Source of the DNA: Pseudomonas sp. GD04091
GTDB lineage: Bacteria > Pseudomonadota > Gammaproteobacteria > Pseudomonadales > Pseudomonadaceae
Direction of reading: 5' to 3'
Assembly: GCF_029836165.1 (NCBI RefSeq)
Contig: NZ_JAOEBG010000004.1
Location: 248,001 to 312,000, forward strand
DNA: 64,000 bases
Part shown: positions 60,441 to 64,000 of the stretch, one piece after another
How the letters are laid out: every line of letters starts with the position of its first letter
Numbering within the stretch: the stretch's first letter is position 1
Program-made: the position numbers and the translations under genes
Notes under the pieces: model-generated
What the model was told of the DNA's origin: nothing
The model's database searches: none
What the model saw: the letters and a program-made list of their open reading frames with translations, nothing else

Positions 60441-61271
60441 ATGGGATACGTCAAAACCCAAGACGGTGTCGAGATCTTCTACAAGGACTGGGGCCCACGC
60501 GAAGCACAGGTGATCTTTTTCCACCATGGCTGGCCGCTGAGCGCCGACGACTGGGACGCGCAGATGCTGTTCTTCGTGGCCGAGGGCTATCGCGTGGTCG
60601 CCCATGACCGGCGTGGTCATGGCCGCTCCAGCCAGGTCTGGGATGGCCACGACATGGACCACTACGCCGATGACGTGGCCGCCGTGGTCAAGCACCTGGG
60701 TGTGCAGGGCGCCATCCATGTGGGGCATTCGACCGGAGGTGGCGAAGTGATCCACTACCTCGCCCGCTACCCCGACGACAAGGCACCCAAGGCCGCCATC
60801 ATCGCCGCAGTACCGCCATTGATGGTCAAGACCGAAAGCAACCCCGGTGGGCTGGACAAGACGGTGTTCGACAGAATGCAGGCCCAGCTCAAGGCCAATC
60901 GCGCGCAATTCTATTACGACGTGCCGGACGGTCCGTTCTACGGCTACAACCGGGAAGGCGCGAAGAAAGATAAGGCGGTAGTCCTCAACTGGTGGCGCCA
61001 GGGCATGATGGGATGCGCCCAGGCGCACTACGACGGCATCGTCGCATTCTCCCAGACCGACTTCACCGAAGCGCTGAAGAAGGTCACGATTCCCGTGCTG
61101 GTGATGCATGGCGACGATGACCAGATCGTGCCCTACGAGAACTCGGGGCCGCTGTCGGCCAAGCTGCTGCCCAACGGCGTGTTGAAAACCTACAAGGGCT
61201 ATCCTCACGGCATGCCCACCACCCACGCGGACGTCATCAACAAGGACCTGCTGGACTTCTTCCGCCATTGA
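60441..61271 (+). CDS. alpha/beta hydrolase of the non-haem chloroperoxidase/arylesterase type
   Basis: This 276-aa protein has the family's HHGWPLSADDWD oxyanion segment (about 28-39), HDRRGHGRS, nucleophile Ser in GHSTGGGE (about 98-105), Asp in HGDDDQIVP and His in YPHGMPTTH. Such enzymes are esterases with side perhydrolase activity. The ATG follows CAGGAGAAGCG. The MerR-type promoter upstream suggests induction together with the OYE and ADC-like genes. Confidence 0.82.
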   Translation: MGYVKTQDGVEIFYKDWGPREAQVIFFHHGWPLSADDWDAQMLFFVAEGYRVVAHDRRGHGRSSQVWDGHDMDHYADDVAAVVKHLGVQGAIHVGHSTGGGEVIHYLARYPDDKAPKAAIIAAVPPLMVKTESNPGGLDKTVFDRMQAQLKANRAQFYYDVPDGPFYGYNREGAKKDKAVVLNWWRQGMMGCAQAHYDGIVAFSQTDFTEALKKVTIPVLVMHGDDDQIVPYENSGPLSAKLLPNGVLKTYKGYPHGMPTTHADVINKDLLDFFRH

Positions 61272-61406
61272 CCCGTCAACCCGCCCGGGCACTCGGCGAC
61301 CGTCGCCGGTGCCCGGTGCGTACGCGGCAAGGCTACCTTCATCTGGAATGAACCTGCGTCCCGCCACAGCGCTCATAGCTGTTAGGCAATCGGCCGAGGT
61401 AAGTCC

Positions 61407-62420
61407 ATGGAGTTGATCGTCGCCCGCCCCGAGGGCTTGTATTGCCCGTCCGGGGATTTCTACATCGACCCCTGGCGCCCGGTGGACAGGGCGGTCATTA
61501 CCCATGCCCATGGCGATCATGCCCGCCGGGGCAATCGTCATTACCTGGCGGCGGCGCCTGGCGAGGGCATCCTGCGCTCGCGCCTTGGCCAGGACATTGC
61601 CCTGCAGACCCTGCCCTACGGCGCACGGCTCGATCACCACGGGGTAACCCTGAGTTTCCACCCGGCGGGCCATGTGCTGGGCTCGGCGCAGGTGCGCCTG
61701 GAACACCGTGGCCAGGTATGGGTCGCCTCCGGCGACTACAAGGTCGAACCCGATGGCACTTGCGAGCCCTTCGAGCCGGTGCGCTGCCATACCTTCATCA
61801 GCGAGTCGACCTTCGGCCTGCCGATCTACCGCTGGCAGCCCCAGGCACAGGTCTTCGCCGATATCGATGCCTGGTGGCGCGCCAATGCCGCGACCGGGCG
61901 CGCCAGCGTGCTGTTCGCCTATGCCTTCGGCAAGGCCCAGCGGATTCTGCATGGCATCGACGCCAGCATCGGCCCGATTCTCGTGCACGGCGCGGTCGAG
62001 CCATTGAACCGGGTCTATCGGGCCGCCGGGGTGCGCCTGCCCGAGACGTACATGGCCACCGCGACCGCCAAGGGCGATCCGCTGCTGCGCCAGGCGCTGA
62101 TCCTGGCGCCGCCGTCGGCGGGCGGCAGCACCTGGATGCGCCGCTTCGGCGATTACAGCGACGCCTTCGCCAGCGGCTGGATGCTCCTGCGCGGGGCGCG
62201 CCGCCGGCACGGTGTCGACCGCGGCTTCGTGCTCTCGGATCATGCCGACTGGCCAGGGCTGCTCTGGGCCATCGAACAGAGCGGCGCCGAGCGGGTGATG
62301 GTCACCCATGGCCAGGTCAATGTGCTGGTCCGCTACCTCGCTGAAAAGGGCCTGGATGCCCGTGCGTTCCAGACCGAGTACGGCGACGAGGACGACAGCC
62401 TGGAGCCCCCTGCCCCATGA
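61407..62420 (+). CDS. ligase-associated DNA exonuclease (MBL/beta-CASP-like fold)
   Basis: This 337-aa protein has the metallo-beta-lactamase zinc motif THAHGDHARRG (about 32-42), GHVLGSAQVRLE, a SGDYKVEPDG block and a C-terminal SDHADWPGLL. It belongs to the group nearly always encoded just before an ATP-dependent DNA ligase. Its stop overlaps the ligase start by ATGA, so the two products are made together, probably for end processing and joining of DNA. Confidence 0.85.
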   Translation: MELIVARPEGLYCPSGDFYIDPWRPVDRAVITHAHGDHARRGNRHYLAAAPGEGILRSRLGQDIALQTLPYGARLDHHGVTLSFHPAGHVLGSAQVRLEHRGQVWVASGDYKVEPDGTCEPFEPVRCHTFISESTFGLPIYRWQPQAQVFADIDAWWRANAATGRASVLFAYAFGKAQRILHGIDASIGPILVHGAVEPLNRVYRAAGVRLPETYMATATAKGDPLLRQALILAPPSAGGSTWMRRFGDYSDAFASGWMLLRGARRRHGVDRGFVLSDHADWPGLLWAIEQSGAERVMVTHGQVNVLVRYLAEKGLDARAFQTEYGDEDDSLEPPAP

Positions 62421-64000
62421 AAGCCTTCGCCGAACTCTACGCCAGGCTCGACGCCACGACCTCGAACAATGCCAAGCTCGCGGCGCTGCAGGATTACTTC
62501 GCCGCAGCCCCGCCGAGTGATGCCGCCTGGGCCGTGTACTTCCTGGCGGGTGGCCGGCCTCGCCAGCTGGTCCCTACCCGTGTGCTGCGCGAGCTGGCGA
62601 CGCGGCTCTCGGGGCTGCCCGACTGGTTGTTCGAGGAAAGCTACCAGGCCGTTGGCGACCTGGCCGAAACCGTTTCGCTGCTGCTGCCGCCGTCCACCCA
62701 GGTTTCCACCGAGGGCCTGGACGAATGGATGGCACAGCTGCTGGAACTTCGCGCACTGGCGCCGGAGGCGCTGGCCGAACGGCTGCAGGCCCTATGGGGT
62801 CAGCTCGATCGGCAAAGCCTGATGGTCAGCCTCAAACTGCTCACCGGCGCTTTTCGCGTCGGCGTCTCGAAGCTGCTGGTGACGCGTGCGCTGGCCGCGT
62901 TGGCCGGGGTGGACGCCAAGCGCGTGGCGCAGCGCATGGTGGGTTACACCGACCTCTCGCATCGCCCTACCGCGCAGCGCTACCTGGCCCTGATCGCACC
63001 CGAGTCCAGCGAAGAACATGCCCAGCGTGGCGGCCAGCCCTACCCATTCTTTCTCGCGCACCCGTTGCAGGAGCCGGTCGATCGATTCGAAACGCTGCTC
63101 GGCCCGGTGCGGCAGTGGCTGGTGGAATGGAAATGGGATGGCATTCGCGCACAGCTGGTAAAGCGCGATGGTCACTGCTGGCTCTGGTCTCGCGGCGAAG
63201 AGCTGATCAGCGAACGTTTTCCCGAGCTCGTGCTGCTGGGCGGCGCGCTGCCCGATGGCACGGTGCTCGATGGCGAGCTGGTGATCCGTAAACCGCCCCA
63301 GAGCGACGATGGGTTCGACATTCAGCCCTTTGCCCTGCTGCAGCAACGCATCGGTCGCAAGACCGTGAGCCGGAAGCTGCTCGACGAGCTGCCGGCGGCA
63401 CTGCTGGCCTACGATCTGCTGGAGTGGCAGGGCGAGGACTGGCGCAACCACGACCAGGATACGCGCCGGGCACGGCTCGAGCAGCTGGTGGCGGCGGTGG
63501 CCAGCCCGCACCTGCGCCTGTCGCCCCGGCTGACCGGCGACGACTGGCAGGCACTTGCGCGTCAGCGCGCGGCATCCCGGCAACTGGGTGTCGAGGGCAT
63601 GATGCTCAAGCGCCGCGACTCGCTGTATGGCGTCGGCCGCACGCGGGACCTGGGCTTGTGGTGGAAATGGAAGGTCGACCCCTTCAGCGTCGATGCCGTG
63701 CTGATCTATGCCCAGCGTGGCCATGGCCGCCGCGCCAGCCTGTACAGCGACTATACCTTCGCCGTCTGGGACGACAGCGCCCCTGGCGAGCGTGTCCTGG
63801 TCCCCTTCGCCAAGGCCTATTCCGGCCTTACCGACGAGGAAATGCTCAAGGTCGACGCCATCATCCGCAAGACCACGGTGGAAAAGTTCGGCCCGGTGCG
63901 CAGTGTCACCCCGACGCTGGTGTTCGAACTGGGTTTCGAGGGGATTGCCCTGTCCAGGCGCCACAAGAGCGGTATCGCCGTGCGCTTCCCGCGCATGCTG
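62417..64000 (+). CDS. ATP-dependent DNA ligase (cut by right window edge)
   Basis: The first 528 residues are present. An N-terminal DNA-binding domain (about 1-200) is followed by the adenylation domain with motif I EWKWDGIRA (about 236-244; Lys is the AMP acceptor) and later DGELVIRKP, GVEGMMLKRRDS and WWKWKVD motifs. The OB-fold domain (about 425 onward) is almost complete, with RRHKSGIAVRFPRM close to the usual C-terminus. Together with the exonuclease it forms the LigB/Lhr-type accessory repair pair. Confidence 0.9.
   Translation, partial: MKAFAELYARLDATTSNNAKLAALQDYFAAAPPSDAAWAVYFLAGGRPRQLVPTRVLRELATRLSGLPDWLFEESYQAVGDLAETVSLLLPPSTQVSTEGLDEWMAQLLELRALAPEALAERLQALWGQLDRQSLMVSLKLLTGAFRVGVSKLLVTRALAALAGVDAKRVAQRMVGYTDLSHRPTAQRYLALIAPESSEEHAQRGGQPYPFFLAHPLQEPVDRFETLLGPVRQWLVEWKWDGIRAQLVKRDGHCWLWSRGEELISERFPELVLLGGALPDGTVLDGELVIRKPPQSDDGFDIQPFALLQQRIGRKTVSRKLLDELPAALLAYDLLEWQGEDWRNHDQDTRRARLEQLVAAVASPHLRLSPRLTGDDWQALARQRAASRQLGVEGMMLKRRDSLYGVGRTRDLGLWWKWKVDPFSVDAVLIYAQRGHGRRASLYSDYTFAVWDDSAPGERVLVPFAKAYSGLTDEEMLKVDAIIRKTTVEKFGPVRSVTPTLVFELGFEGIALSRRHKSGIAVRFPRML

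Overview
The window is high-GC Gammaproteobacterial chromosome, very probably a Pseudomonas of the putida type. The support is gene content that I recognise from that group: a galTAP/galR/galBCD gallate operon, a periplasmic KatB-AnkB pair, OprD-type and DUF1302 outer-membrane proteins, a P. putida-type ketosteroid isomerase, and REP-like GCGGGCTTGCCCGC elements. No rRNA, tRNA, insertion sequence or CRISPR array was seen.

From 1 to about 39.8 kb there is an aerobic steroid-degradation cluster. Ring A/B entry enzymes are a ketosteroid isomerase, a 3-ketosteroid dehydrogenase (kstD), a second KstD-like flavoprotein, 9-alpha-hydroxylase oxygenase and reductase (kshA, kshB), a 3beta/17beta-HSD-like SDR and a flavin reductase (hsaB-like). 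The meta-cleavage lower pathway is hsaD-hsaE-hsaG-hsaF. The ring C/D (HIP) pathway is fadD3, fadE30, ipdF, echA20, ipdC, ipdA, ipdB, fadA6 and FadE31/32-like dehydrogenases. These genes sit in at least eight transcription units in both orientations. Further members include an outer-membrane/periplasmic DUF1302-DUF1329 pair, a NudE-type NUDIX hydrolase, an HSL-type esterase and a 54-aa hydrophobic small protein. The hsaA and hsaC functions are not in the window.

The most interesting result is a shared 20-bp operator, consensus CATCGTCCG-N2-CGGACGATG. It occurs ten times, and I saw it only in front of the steroid transcription units. It usually lies 58 to 90 bp before a start codon, with a -10-like hexamer at a nearly fixed distance downstream. 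Where it is asymmetric, the better half always faces the gene. This looks like a class II activator site. The natural candidate to bind it is the TesR/TeiR-like LuxR-family protein at 19869-20996.

From 24.8 to 26.4 kb is a lower-GC patch with two convergent unknown genes carrying HEPN-type RNxxxH motifs. From 39.9 to 44.7 kb are an SDR/LysR divergent pair, an unknown membrane-anchored protein, a secreted metallo-beta-lactamase-fold protein and a ProQ/FinO-domain protein. From 45.0 to 52.9 kb is the gallate pathway, whose regulator GalR has two N-terminal LysR helix-turn-helix domains and a (CAGGGG)5 repeat. From 52.9 to 64 kb are a CorC-like protein, a small monooxygenase-fold protein, ankB-katB, and a MerR regulator with three promoters that each have the 19-bp spacer typical of MerR targets (before an Old Yellow Enzyme, a secreted acetoacetate-decarboxylase-like protein and an alpha/beta hydrolase). 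Last come a ligase-associated exonuclease and an ATP-dependent DNA ligase cut by the right edge.
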